Below are positions 1 through 6,303 of a stretch of 18,144 nucleotides of DNA, piece after piece; position 1 is the stretch's first letter, and the number at the start of each line of letters is the position of its first letter. Made by a program: the position numbers and the translations under genes. The notes under the pieces are model-generated. The model worked only from the letters and a program-made list of their open reading frames with translations, was not told where the DNA came from and made no database searches. Source of the stretch: Planctomycetota bacterium. GTDB taxonomy: Bacteria; Planctomycetota; MHYJ01; JACPRB01. The DNA lies in NCBI GenBank assembly GCA_023261405.1, contig JAHFOZ010000041.1, positions 1 to 18,144 on the forward strand. Direction: 5' to 3'.

Positions 1-80
1 CGCTTCCCGTTCTCCAGGTCTACGGCGAAGGGAATGAAAGGACGTCCATCCAGGAGCTCGAACACGCGGGACACGTCCAT
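1..80 (-). CDS. Small 'PFxPF' protein, N-terminal part only
   Basis: This is the first 26 codons of a minus-strand gene that runs off the left edge. The peptide begins MDVSRVFELLDGRPFIPF and continues into an acidic strand. It resembles the next gene upstream (154-402), whose product begins MEYRELFAAIDARPFRPF, so the two look like tandem paralogues. Small proteins with this 'RPFxPF' opening are common uncharacterised ORFs in planctomycetes and some other environmental phyla; no function is known to me. The ATG at 78-80 is chosen because a GGGAG Shine-Dalgarno (88-92) lies at normal distance. The ATG at 84-86 would be too close to it. A good promoter lies just upstream, so this gene can be transcribed on its own. 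Confidence 0.6.
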   Translation of the reverse strand, partial: MDVSRVFELLDGRPFIPFAVDLENGK

Positions 81-95
81 ACTCATCTCCCATGA

Positions 96-124
96 ATTCT
101 AACCACCCCATCCCAGGCAATCAA
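96..124 (-). promoter_or_regulatory. Sigma-70-type promoter for the gene ending at 80
   Basis: On the minus strand TTGATT (119-124), a 17-bp spacer and TAGAAT (96-101) give a near-consensus promoter. Predicted transcription starts near 89-92, leaving a very short leader that still just holds the GGGAG ribosome-binding site. Confidence 0.55.
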
Positions 125-153
125 GCCGGTTTTCAGCGGGCCCGTTCAGCCCA

Positions 154-402
154 TCAGGGCGACGGCTCTGCCGGGGCACCCTGAGCCGGAAAGAGAAGTG
201 CGGCCAGCCCTTCGGGCCAGATGATGGCCATGTCCCAGGGATCCGTCTGATAGACCTCGATATGGTGGATCCGCTGGCGGTTCGGAAGCACCATGATGTT
301 GTCCGGGTGGGTCACATCGATCTGCCGGCCGCTGACGATCTCGAGCTTGAACGGTCTGAACGGGCGCGCGTCGATGGCCGCGAAGAGTTCCCTGTACTCC
401 AT
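154..402 (-). CDS. Hypothetical small 'PFRPF' protein (82 aa)
   Basis: An 82-residue soluble protein without signal peptide or membrane segment. The N-terminal half reads as a helix followed by RPFRPFKLEIVSGRQIDV and a 'THPDNI' strand, the pattern of a widespread but uncharacterised small-protein family. The C-terminus is Ala/Pro-rich. I chose the ATG at 400-402 because the family pattern starts there; the frame is open further upstream to 450, but those residues look untranslated and overlap a possible promoter. It lies 73 bp upstream of a partial paralogue at 1-80. Function is unknown; a small adaptor or antitoxin-like role would be speculation. Confidence 0.6.
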   Translation of the reverse strand: MEYRELFAAIDARPFRPFKLEIVSGRQIDVTHPDNIMVLPNRQRIHHIEVYQTDPWDMAIIWPEGLAALLFPAQGAPAEPSP

Positions 403-739
403 GTTCCGTATCCTACCTTGCGTCTCCCGGGCGAACAAGTCACCCGACAACCCCTCACGATCGATTGATGCGCAATCGGCGTGCCTGACTTCCCCCCTCG
501 GGAGAGGGCCGCTCGTACGAACTTCAAGTTACAATTCGAGTCACCTTGCTGTGACGGCCGAAGTCCTACCCTTCACCCTCTCCTTGCGGATCCCTGAAAA
601 GCGATCCCGCATCGGATGATCTGAGGTTTACGCGGAGGACACACGGCGAAGGGAGCTCAGCATCCCGGCCGGCAGGACCCGTCCGCCAAGAGACGCTACC
701 CTCCGGATCTGCTTCGAGAGCGCGCCCTCAGGCCCGGGA
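403..739. other. Gene-poor stretch, nothing recognisable
   Basis: Only short overlapping open frames on both strands, none with a recognisable motif or ribosome-binding site. Apart from the weak promoter at 410-438 I see no RNA gene, repeat array or conserved coding signal here. Confidence 0.5.
410..438 (-). promoter_or_regulatory. Possible promoter of the 82-aa gene
   Basis: TTGTTC (433-438), 17-bp spacer, TAGGAT (410-415) on the minus strand, with the ATG only 7 nt after the -10 box. Both boxes are weak; the AGGA in the same place could instead act as a ribosome-binding site. Confidence 0.3.
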
Positions 740-808
740 AGTCGTTGTCCCTCATACAGGAACCTGCCTCTGAGGGCCTCCCTGGAGCCCTCCTCTGGGA
801 CAACGACT
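740..808. repeat. 12-bp inverted repeat with nested hairpins
   Basis: AGTCGTTGTCCC (740-751) is repeated perfectly inverted at 797-808 with a 45-bp spacer. Inside it, CCCTCA (749-754) pairs with TGAGGG (771-776), and CAGG/CCTG (757-766) forms a tight inner hairpin. The right arm overlaps the stop codon of the FG-GAP remnant. It may be a terminator, a REP-like repeat or the edge of a small mobile sequence; the sequence alone does not decide. Confidence 0.5.
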
Positions 809-1008
809 ATCTGAAAATGTAGGCCGCTCCTGCATTACCCGCGCTGTTGTCCGCCTGCGTCCTGCTGCCTCCCAGGAGCGCCGCGTTCACGCCCGTCGCG
901 TTGCTGTCCTCTCCAGTGGCCCCCACGACGACCGTGTCCCCCGAGATCGCCACGCTTTCAAGCTGGATGACCCAAGCTCGTCTCGCTGATCGTCCCCTCG
1001 TCGAACAT
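807..1008 (-). pseudogene. FG-GAP repeat protein remnant
   Basis: In one minus-strand frame the stretch ending at the TAG at 807-809 reads VAISGDTVVVGATGEDS, then NATG, QADNS and finally GAAYIF. This is the signature of the FG-GAP repeat (integrin-alpha beta-propeller) found in large secreted proteins. Only about one repeat unit survives, with an extra insertion between 'NATGVN' and 'QADNS'. Upstream the frame loses its resemblance. An ATG at 1006-1008, with TATAAT at 1018-1023 before it, opens a different frame that stops after 16 codons. A frameshifted, mostly deleted gene is the simplest reading. Confidence 0.6.
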
Positions 1009-1033
1009 CTTCGCTAGATTATACCCTTTTGGC

Positions 1034-1060
1034 CCCCGTGGCCTTCGGCTGCGGGGTTTT
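1034..1060 (+). terminator. GC-rich hairpin followed by TTTT
   Basis: A 10-bp stem (1034-1043 with 1047-1056, two G-U pairs) closes a UUC loop and is followed by TTTT at 1057-1060, so it has intrinsic-terminator form on the plus strand. No plus-strand gene lies immediately upstream, so its client is unclear. It could shield the remnant from plus-strand read-through. Confidence 0.4.
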
Positions 1061-1151
1061 GCCTGGGGGTTGGGTGGGGTTCTCCGGGCTTCCCCCCTCC
1101 CTCTCGTGGTAACATTGAACCGGTTTGAACGCCTTACGCCCCACCCGCCGC

Positions 1152-3047
1152 TCACTCTCTGGAGGCCAGGGCGCGCACCTCGTCTGCCGACAGAGCCCGG
1201 TTGTGGATCATGACGTCGTCAATCAGGCCGTTCCAGTACTCCGCCCCGTTGACTTGCTTGCCGATGTAGGCGGCGCCCGGAGTCAGCGACCAGTGCTTCG
1301 CCGCGGACGCCTTCTCCGTTCCATCGGCGTAGAGCCGGGCCGTGACTCCGTCGTAGGTCAGCGCGATGTGATGCCAGCGCCCGGTGTCCCAGAAGTCGGC
1401 CACGCTGACGTCGAACTCGGGTCCGCCGAAGCCGCCGCCCACCAGGTGCGTCCCCCGCATGCCGATGAACATGGCCTGGTTGCCCGCCGGCGTGCCCCAC
1501 GAGGCGATCCAGCGGTAGCCCGGGGCCAGGGACTCTGACCTGGCCCAGGCGCAGAGGCTTCGTGGAGCCCGTCCTGCCGGCAGGATGGGGTGCCGAAGGT
1601 CCACGAAGGCGCGGATCCCGTTGAGGGCGATCGCCTTGCCAAACTTCCCCTCGGTCCAGGTGCCGCCGATCGACTCGCCATCCCACAGGTTCCCGGTGGC
1701 CTCGTTGGCGTCTCCGTCGAGCTTCCAGTGGCCCAAGGGCCCCTGGATCGGCCGGCAGGCTTCCGGGATCCTCCGCTCGGAGGGGGCGATGGAGCCGGAA
1801 TGGACGGGGGCCGCGCCCGCGAGGAGGAAGAGGGGTCTCCCCTCCATGTCGGAGAAGCGCGCCGCGGCGGCCGTGGGGCCGCCTCCGTTCACGACGATCG
1901 CGATCAACGTGTTGACTCCCTTCGCGAGAAAGACGGGTTTCGGCGTGCGCTCTTGATCGAGGCCGACCGCGCGGCCTCCGACGAATCTCTGGACGGCTTC
2001 GCCGTTCAGATACCACGCGGCGCTGTCATCGGATCCCGTCCACAGCAGCGCCGCCGGGATCTCGAGCTCCGACCAGACGTACGACATGGCGATCGACGCG
2101 GACCGGGGGGTCGAGCCAAGGTTCACGAAGAAGCTCTCGGTATTCTGTGAGCGCCAGACGTAGGGCGAGTCGAGGGCCTGGGCCGTGTTTCCGGCCGTTG
2201 GCTTGAGCCTGGCTTGGTCTGGCAGGAACTCTCGATCCAGGGCGGAACCTGGATCGTCGGCTAGATCGCCGGGAAGGGGGATCGGACCGAGCACAAGCCA
2301 TTGCTGGATGAACCCCCAGAAAGTGACCTCGACGAGCGAGGGCGGCCGTGGCGGAGTCTCGAACGGCGCGGGTGGCAAAGGCGGAGCGCTGTTCGCGGGA
2401 TACGAGGGCATGGGGGGGCGTCTCCTCCAGAATACGAATTCTCCTTCGTTCACGGTGGGAAGGGCGGCGATTCCCGCGAAGAGGAGAACGACGACGCCCG
2501 TGATCCAGCGGGCGGCGTGGGAGGGCGTGGAGGGGAAGGACGACGGAGGCATCCACGTTACGATGGCCACTCCCCCATGGATGAGCGTGATGCCGACCGC
2601 GACGGAGATGGCCCACGGATGCTTATTGTCGAAGAAGAAATTTACAAGCCCACGCGGCGAGGAGACGTCCATCGACACCAAGACCCATAGCAAAGTGTTA
2701 ACCAGGGATACCCCCCGCGACCATCCCGCCCGAAACCGTCCCGTCCGAAATTGCTGAAGAGCCAGCCACAGGTGGGGAACCGCGAAAAGGCCGAGCCCGA
2801 CCAGGGAGGCACCGAATATGATCGCGATAGCGGCCCCCAGTCCACCATCGATCCCCATTCCCTCACGGCTGGGGTGAGTCACGCTAGACAGGATCAATCC
2901 GCCCCAGGCCGCGCTTGCGGCGCAGGCCAGGCCGTACAGGAGGAACCACGTGGAGACGATCATGATCCCGGCGTGGACCGCGGGGGTGGGCGTCCTCGGA
3001 CCTGGATCCTGCAGGGCAGGAGGTTCGCCACCTGGGATCTTCATCAT
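1152..3047 (-). CDS. Multi-span membrane protein with C-terminal LamG-like domain
   Basis: A 631-residue protein with three parts. Residues about 27-198 contain five hydrophobic segments (about 27-56, 71-98, 112-126, 145-166, 181-198). Residues about 205-238 form a proline-rich linker. Residues about 245-420 form a beta-rich domain with 'SDDSAAWYLNGE' and 'KGVNTLIAIV', resembling the PA14/carbohydrate-binding-like modules of planctomycete proteins. Residues about 436-631 are a LamG/concanavalin-like jellyroll ('GHWKLDGDANE', 'GRWHHIALTYDG', 'YIGKQ', 'NGLIDDVMIHNRALSADEV'). The membrane part would anchor the extracytoplasmic binding domains. The start has an AGGATGAG ribosome-binding site; either of two adjacent ATGs is possible. 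The ligand is unknown. It appears monocistronic. Confidence 0.75.
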   Translation of the reverse strand: MMKIPGGEPPALQDPGPRTPTPAVHAGIMIVSTWFLLYGLACAASAAWGGLILSSVTHPSREGMGIDGGLGAAIAIIFGASLVGLGLFAVPHLWLALQQFRTGRFRAGWSRGVSLVNTLLWVLVSMDVSSPRGLVNFFFDNKHPWAISVAVGITLIHGGVAIVTWMPPSSFPSTPSHAARWITGVVVLLFAGIAALPTVNEGEFVFWRRRPPMPSYPANSAPPLPPAPFETPPRPPSLVEVTFWGFIQQWLVLGPIPLPGDLADDPGSALDREFLPDQARLKPTAGNTAQALDSPYVWRSQNTESFFVNLGSTPRSASIAMSYVWSELEIPAALLWTGSDDSAAWYLNGEAVQRFVGGRAVGLDQERTPKPVFLAKGVNTLIAIVVNGGGPTAAAARFSDMEGRPLFLLAGAAPVHSGSIAPSERRIPEACRPIQGPLGHWKLDGDANEATGNLWDGESIGGTWTEGKFGKAIALNGIRAFVDLRHPILPAGRAPRSLCAWARSESLAPGYRWIASWGTPAGNQAMFIGMRGTHLVGGGFGGPEFDVSVADFWDTGRWHHIALTYDGVTARLYADGTEKASAAKHWSLTPGAAYIGKQVNGAEYWNGLIDDVMIHNRALSADEVRALASRE

Positions 3048-3495
3048 CTCATCCTAGTCAAAGCCTGCTCCGAGCGTTAGATGACGGTTCGTCGATTCAT
3101 AGCCCACTTGCGTGTTCGCAACAACTAAAACCTCGCTCATCAATGGACGCAATCCAAATCGCAATCCTCTTGCCAGGGCTAGGGATATCGAAATTTCCGG
3201 CGAATCCTGGGGTCGATGTGAAGACGCCTGCACAGCCGTAAGACGCGGAGCAGCGTAAAGAATGTCGTGCGCGGTTCCCAAGGAGGATAACCTCTTCGGC
3301 GTCCGCCCCGGCTCTCCATCCGTCCGCAGCTCCATCCGCCCGCTCCTCGATGCAACAACCGGGAAACCCGGACCTTGCGCGCCCCCCAAGCCCCGCCGGT
3401 GTAGAATCCATCCGTGACCTCGAGGCGCAGGAACCCCGCTTTCCGACTTCTTATCCCCAGCCCAATATCACATCAACCTGCTTCGAGTCACTTTT
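3048..3495. other. Unassigned stretch between the LamG protein and the HKD unit
   Basis: About 450 bp, visibly less GC-rich than the genes around it. Overlapping minus-strand frames of about 104 and 111 codons exist but lack a recognisable domain or ribosome-binding site and have odd composition. I find no RNA gene or convincing promoter. It may be a decayed gene or mobile-element remnant. Confidence 0.4.
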
Positions 3496-3523
3496 CGTAA
3501 CGTCACGTTTCAAAACGTAACGT
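3496..3523 (+). promoter_or_regulatory. Possible activator site upstream of the sigma-54 promoter
   Basis: CGTAACGT occurs at 3496-3503 and again at 3516-3523, 20 bp apart, and ACGTTT-CA-AAACGT (3505-3518) forms a palindrome between them. It lies about 70-95 bp before the predicted transcription start, a position where an enhancer-binding protein of a sigma-54 promoter could bind. The role is inferred from position and symmetry. Confidence 0.4.
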
Positions 3524-3563
3524 GGGCGAGTTGCCGCGCGCGCCCCTCCGCTGGGTGAGCCAT

Positions 3564-3578
3564 TGGCACGCCGGTTGC
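3564..3578 (+). promoter_or_regulatory. Sigma-54-type (-24/-12) promoter
   Basis: TGGCAC (3564-3569), exactly five bases, then TTGC (3575-3578) matches the sigma-54 consensus TGGCAC-N5-TTGC, with the preceding T and following G also favourable. Predicted transcription starts near 3590, about 60 nt before the HKD protein's ATG. Such promoters need an ATP-dependent activator, so this gene is probably induced by a specific signal. Confidence 0.6.
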
Positions 3579-3649
3579 GCATCCCTCCACGGCGCTTTGA
3601 AGCCGCCCGTCGTGCGCCCGGGAGGGCCCAACCTTGAAAGGAGATTCTC

Positions 3650-4234
3650 ATGCTCCAGAGACTCTGGGGTTCCGTGTTCGGGGACGTCCGCGCCGCTGAG
3701 ACGCCGGCGGGGGACGTCGATGGGCCGCGCGTGGCGGAGCTCGTCCTGTCCCTGCCCGTGCCCCTGCGCGAGCCGATGGAGGCACGCGCGCCGGGGCTCC
3801 GGTCCACCGCGGAGACGTTCCGCCGCCTCCTCTCGCAGGCGCGGGAGTCCATCAAGATCTTCTCCCCCTACGTGGACCCCACGTTCACGGGGATGGCCCA
3901 GGAAGCCCGCGCGCCGATCCAGGTGGTCACGACCCTCCGGGAGTCGCGGATGAAGTCGAGCCCCGTCCTGGAGCGCCTGGCCACCACGCGCCCCATGGCC
4001 GTCCGCTACCTCCACGAGAAGCACGCCAAGTCCCAGATGTTCCAGCTTCACGCCAAGATGATCCTCTCCGACCGCGCCGCCGCCTACGTGGGCAGCGCCA
4101 ACTTCACCGACACCAGCATGCACTACAACTTCGAACTCGGCCTGTACACCGAGGACCGCGCCGCCATCGGGCGCCTCCACGCCGTCTTCGACACGATCTT
4201 CGACTTCGCGGCCCGGCCCGCGGGGGCGTTGTGA
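3650..4234 (+). CDS. Phospholipase-D-family (single HKD) protein
   Basis: A 194-residue protein with one HxKx4D motif (H134, K136, D141) followed by G148-S-x-N151 and a conserved acidic residue (E162 in 'NFELGL'). Single-HKD proteins of this superfamily act as dimers and include endonucleases such as Nuc and the DISARM protein DrmC, as well as lipid hydrolases. No signal peptide is evident, so a cytoplasmic phosphodiesterase acting on nucleic acid or lipid is likely; the substrate cannot be read from sequence. Residues 52-90 match the usual N-terminal strand-helix ('ESIKIFSPYVDPTF'). The ATG has an AAAGGAG ribosome-binding site (3637-3643). A sigma-54-type promoter lies upstream and a tRNA-like gene 12 nt downstream. 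No drmA/drmB partner is present. Confidence 0.75.
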   Translation: MLQRLWGSVFGDVRAAETPAGDVDGPRVAELVLSLPVPLREPMEARAPGLRSTAETFRRLLSQARESIKIFSPYVDPTFTGMAQEARAPIQVVTTLRESRMKSSPVLERLATTRPMAVRYLHEKHAKSQMFQLHAKMILSDRAAAYVGSANFTDTSMHYNFELGLYTEDRAAIGRLHAVFDTIFDFAARPAGAL

Positions 4235-4246
4235 GAAAAATCCGGT

Positions 4247-4317
4247 GGGGGCGTGGTGTAACGGGAGCACGGACGTTCGCGACACGCCAGGAGGGGGTTC
4301 GATTCCCCCCGCCTCCA
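4247..4317 (+). tRNA. Atypical tRNA or pseudo-tRNA, apparent anticodon GCG
   Basis: The 71-nt sequence folds as a tRNA. The acceptor is 4247-4253 with 4310-4316 (one G-U, at 3:70) and the discriminator is A4317. The D-stem is 4256-4259 with 4267-4270, the T-arm 4293-4309 with a TTCGATT loop. U8, A14 and the G18G19 pair are present. The anticodon stem (4272-4276 with 4284-4288) has an A-C mismatch. The seven-base loop is TCGCGAC, giving anticodon GCG (Arg codon CGC) with C instead of the near-universal U at position 33. CCA is not encoded. G3-U70 and A73 are alanyl-tRNA-synthetase identity elements. It may be a decayed tRNA, a specialised one or a non-translational tRNA-like RNA. Translations across it give typical spurious peptides. 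Confidence 0.6.
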
Positions 4318-4327
4318 TCCTCCGGGA

Positions 4328-4361
4328 TGGGCCGTACCTTCGTCGCGGGAGGTGCGGCCCA
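4328..4361 (+). terminator. 12-bp hairpin after the tRNA-like gene
   Basis: TGGGCCGTACCT (4328-4339) pairs with AGGTGCGGCCCA (4350-4361), one G-U pair, loop of 10. It begins 10 nt after the tRNA-like 3' end. No clear T-run follows, so it may be a processing or pausing hairpin rather than a strong terminator. Confidence 0.4.
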
Positions 4362-4433
4362 CTCCTTGATTACAGGGCTAATTCTTCGTATGATTTCGGT
4401 TGTCGCGGGCGTCCAAGGCTTCCACACCACGCG

Positions 4434-4460
4434 AGGGGCAAGGCATAAGGCCTTGCCCCT
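4434..4460 (+). terminator. Terminator-like hairpin before the transporter
   Basis: An 11-bp perfect stem (4434-4444 with 4450-4460) around the loop ATAAG, followed by TTCGCGTTT. It probably ends the HKD/tRNA-like transcript. Its 3' arm also contains the likely -35 box (TTGCCC, 4453-4458) of the next gene. Confidence 0.5.
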
Positions 4461-4481
4461 TCGCGTTTCAGGGCCTAGAAT
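4453..4481 (+). promoter_or_regulatory. Promoter of the MFS transporter
   Basis: TTGCCC (4453-4458), 17-bp spacer, TAGAAT (4476-4481). The transporter ATG follows 9 nt after the -10 box with only C and T between, so the mRNA should start at or within a few bases of the ATG. Confidence 0.5.
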
Positions 4482-4490
4482 CCCCTCCCC

Positions 4491-5630
4491 ATGCGACTTT
4501 GGCGCCTCTGCCTCGCTGGCCTGGTCTACGATTGGCTGGTCTTCGTGGCCTGGACCCTCATCCCAATCCGGGCCGAGGGGATGGGCGCCAGTCCCACGCA
4601 GCTGGGGCTGCTTCAGGGCGCGAGCACGATCGCCTACGTCGCCGGATGCCTCCTCGTGGGGCGGATGGCGGACCGCGGCCACTCGCGCCTCTTCGTCCTG
4701 ATCGGCTGCCTGGGCGCCGCCGTGGCCTGCCACTGGGTGGGGACGGCCCCGACCGTGACGCTGCTCATCGGCGCGGTGGCCGTCATGGGCCTGGCGAACA
4801 GCCTGTTCTGGCCGTCCGCCCAGGGGACCATCGGGGCGGAGACCGAACCTGGCCGCCTCGATCGGGCGATCGGCCTCTTCAACGTCATGTGGTCCGCCGG
4901 CAAGGGGCTGGGCTACCTCATGGCCGGGTGGATGACACGCTCACTGGGCGACACTCAGGTGATGTGGGTCGCCGGGGCGAGCGCGCTCCCGATCCTCGCC
5001 TTCTACCCCTGGCGCAAGGGTGTCCGTGCGAACGGAGGGGCGGCCCCGCTCGCGCGTCCCGAGGGCGCCGTCTTTCGGTCCATGGCGTGGGCGGCGAACT
5101 TCATCGGCTACGGGGCCCTGAACACGTTCCAGAACCAGTACTACAAGTACCTGCTGGGCGCCGGCCAGGGCGACGAGAAGTGGGCGAAGCCGTTCTTCGG
5201 CCTCTTCCTCGGGGTCCTGATCGCGGCCCAGACCGTCGTGTTCATCCTGATGCAGCGGAACTCCGTGTGGGCCTATCGACGGAGGCTCCTCTATGCGGTA
5301 CAGGTCCTGATGGCGGCGGCCACGCTGGCCATCCCGTTCGTGAGGGGGGAACTGCCCCTGCTCGTCCTCGCGCCCCTGGTAGGAATCGGCGCGGGCTTCG
5401 TCAACGGATCGAGCATCTACTACAGCCTGCACGGGCCAGCGGACCACAGCAAGTTCGCCGGGCTTCACGAGGCCATCCTGAGCGCGGGGGCCTTCGCGGT
5501 GCCGATGGCCGGCGGCCTCCTGGCGGACGCCGCGGGAGACCTGCGAATGCCCTACCTGCTCTCCGGCACGGCCACTCTTCTGGCCATCCTCCTCCAGGAA
5601 GCGCTCTACCGGAGTAGGCCCAGGAGCTGA
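4491..5630 (+). CDS. Major facilitator superfamily transporter
   Basis: A 379-residue, strongly hydrophobic protein of about 11-12 membrane spans. The loop after the second span reads GRMADRGHSR, the MFS motif A (G-x3-D-x-G-x-x). Two six-span halves are joined by a charged loop around residues 180-195 ('WRKGVRANGG'), and the second half has the equivalent Arg-rich loop ('WAYRRR'). The substrate is not evident; membership of the drug/metabolite-exporter side of the superfamily is possible. The start at 4491 has no Shine-Dalgarno but lies 9 nt after a TAGAAT box, consistent with leaderless translation. Its 3' end overlaps the convergent phosphatase gene by 25 bp. Confidence 0.8.
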   Translation: MRLWRLCLAGLVYDWLVFVAWTLIPIRAEGMGASPTQLGLLQGASTIAYVAGCLLVGRMADRGHSRLFVLIGCLGAAVACHWVGTAPTVTLLIGAVAVMGLANSLFWPSAQGTIGAETEPGRLDRAIGLFNVMWSAGKGLGYLMAGWMTRSLGDTQVMWVAGASALPILAFYPWRKGVRANGGAAPLARPEGAVFRSMAWAANFIGYGALNTFQNQYYKYLLGAGQGDEKWAKPFFGLFLGVLIAAQTVVFILMQRNSVWAYRRRLLYAVQVLMAAATLAIPFVRGELPLLVLAPLVGIGAGFVNGSSIYYSLHGPADHSKFAGLHEAILSAGAFAVPMAGGLLADAAGDLRMPYLLSGTATLLAILLQEALYRSRPRS

Positions 5631-6214
5631 TCGAAGCGGTCCACCACGCGCTCGGCGGCGCCGATTTCGCCGGGCTTCCAATAGCCGTACGACACGCCGC
5701 AGAACGGGACGCCGGCATTGCGGGCGGTCTCGATGTCCGTGCCGCTGTCGCCGATCATGAGCGGATTTTTCGCAGCCCCCACCGCGGCCCGGAAGCAGGC
5801 GGGATCCGGCTTCCGCACCGGAAACGAATCGCCCCCATGCACCGCCTCGAAGTGGCGCGCGATGCCCAGTCCCTCCACGATCCTCCTCGAGAGCGCCACC
5901 GGCTTGTTCGTGAGGATGATCTTTCGATGCGGGAGGGCCGCCAGTGTCTCGGCCACGCCGGGATACAGCCGGGTCCCGTCGAGCAGGTGCGCCCCGTACT
6001 CCCTCATGAACTCCTCGATCACCGGCTCGATGGGAGGCGGCGTGGTTCGCTCGATCAGTTTCCGGACCCCGTTCCCGATGGCCGCCCTGATGAGGTCCCG
6101 GCCGACCGCAGGACGGCCGAGGCGGGCGAGCGTCCGCTCCACGGAGGCGATGATGTCCGGCGCGCTGTCGATGAGCGTCCCATCGAGGTCGAACACGAGG
6201 AGATCGTAGCCCAT
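5606..6214 (-). CDS. gph: HAD-family phosphatase, phosphoglycolate phosphatase-like
   Basis: A 202-residue HAD hydrolase with all four motifs: DLDGT (residues 9-13, nucleophile D9 and acid D11), the Thr of ILTNK, the Lys of RKPDP, and GDSGTD with the metal aspartates. The small alpha-helical cap between motifs I and II (about residues 16-80) is typical of the Gph/phosphonatase group. Removal of 2-phosphoglycolate or a similar phosphorylated metabolite is the likely role; substrate specificity in this family is broad, so the symbol is tentative. ATG at 6214 is chosen because it starts the MGYDLLVFDLDGT core and sits 10 nt after a TAAGAT box, and the in-frame ATG further upstream lies inside that box. 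It is divergent from the gluconeogenic operon. Confidence 0.75.
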   Translation of the reverse strand: MGYDLLVFDLDGTLIDSAPDIIASVERTLARLGRPAVGRDLIRAAIGNGVRKLIERTTPPPIEPVIEEFMREYGAHLLDGTRLYPGVAETLAALPHRKIILTNKPVALSRRIVEGLGIARHFEAVHGGDSFPVRKPDPACFRAAVGAAKNPLMIGDSGTDIETARNAGVPFCGVSYGYWKPGEIGAAERVVDRFDQLLGLLR

Positions 6215-6224
6215 GGCGGGGCAC

Positions 6225-6253
6225 ATCTTAGCGGCCGGGGAAGTCCTCCTCAA
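6225..6253 (-). promoter_or_regulatory. Promoter of the HAD phosphatase
   Basis: TTGAGG (6248-6253), 17-bp spacer, TAAGAT (6225-6230) on the minus strand. The start codon is 10 nt after the -10 box and no ribosome-binding site precedes it. It lies back-to-back with the operon promoter at 6274-6303. Confidence 0.5.
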
Positions 6254-6273
6254 GAGGGATGCCCTGAATTCCG

Positions 6274-6303
6274 TTGACGGGCTCGGAGACCGGCCGGGAT
6301 AAT
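6274..6303 (+). promoter_or_regulatory. Promoter of the gluconeogenic operon
   Basis: TTGACG (6274-6279), 18-bp spacer, GATAAT (6298-6303). Predicted transcription starts near 6310, giving a leader of about 24 nt with GGAGG at 6320-6324. This promoter rules out the longer reading frame that would start at TTG 6274. Confidence 0.55.

Noticed and set aside
3230..3300. Possible group II intron domain V (AGC...GCGCGGTTC)
   Set aside because: The two sides do not pair into the required hairpin, so only a superficial resemblance remains.
3054..3411. Minus-strand frames of 111 and 104 codons
   Set aside because: No ribosome-binding site, no recognisable domain, and the two overlapping frames are equally open. 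Not called as genes.
3650..4234. HKD protein as DISARM DrmC
   Set aside because: The single HKD motif is compatible, but no drmA, drmB or methyltransferase is nearby. A general PLD-family call is all that is supported.
4245..4448. Plus-strand frame beginning MGAWCNGSTDVRDTPGG
   Set aside because: It translates across the tRNA-like gene; peptides of this form are well-known artefacts of tRNA genes. The minus-strand frame starting MEAGGIEPP is the mirror artefact.
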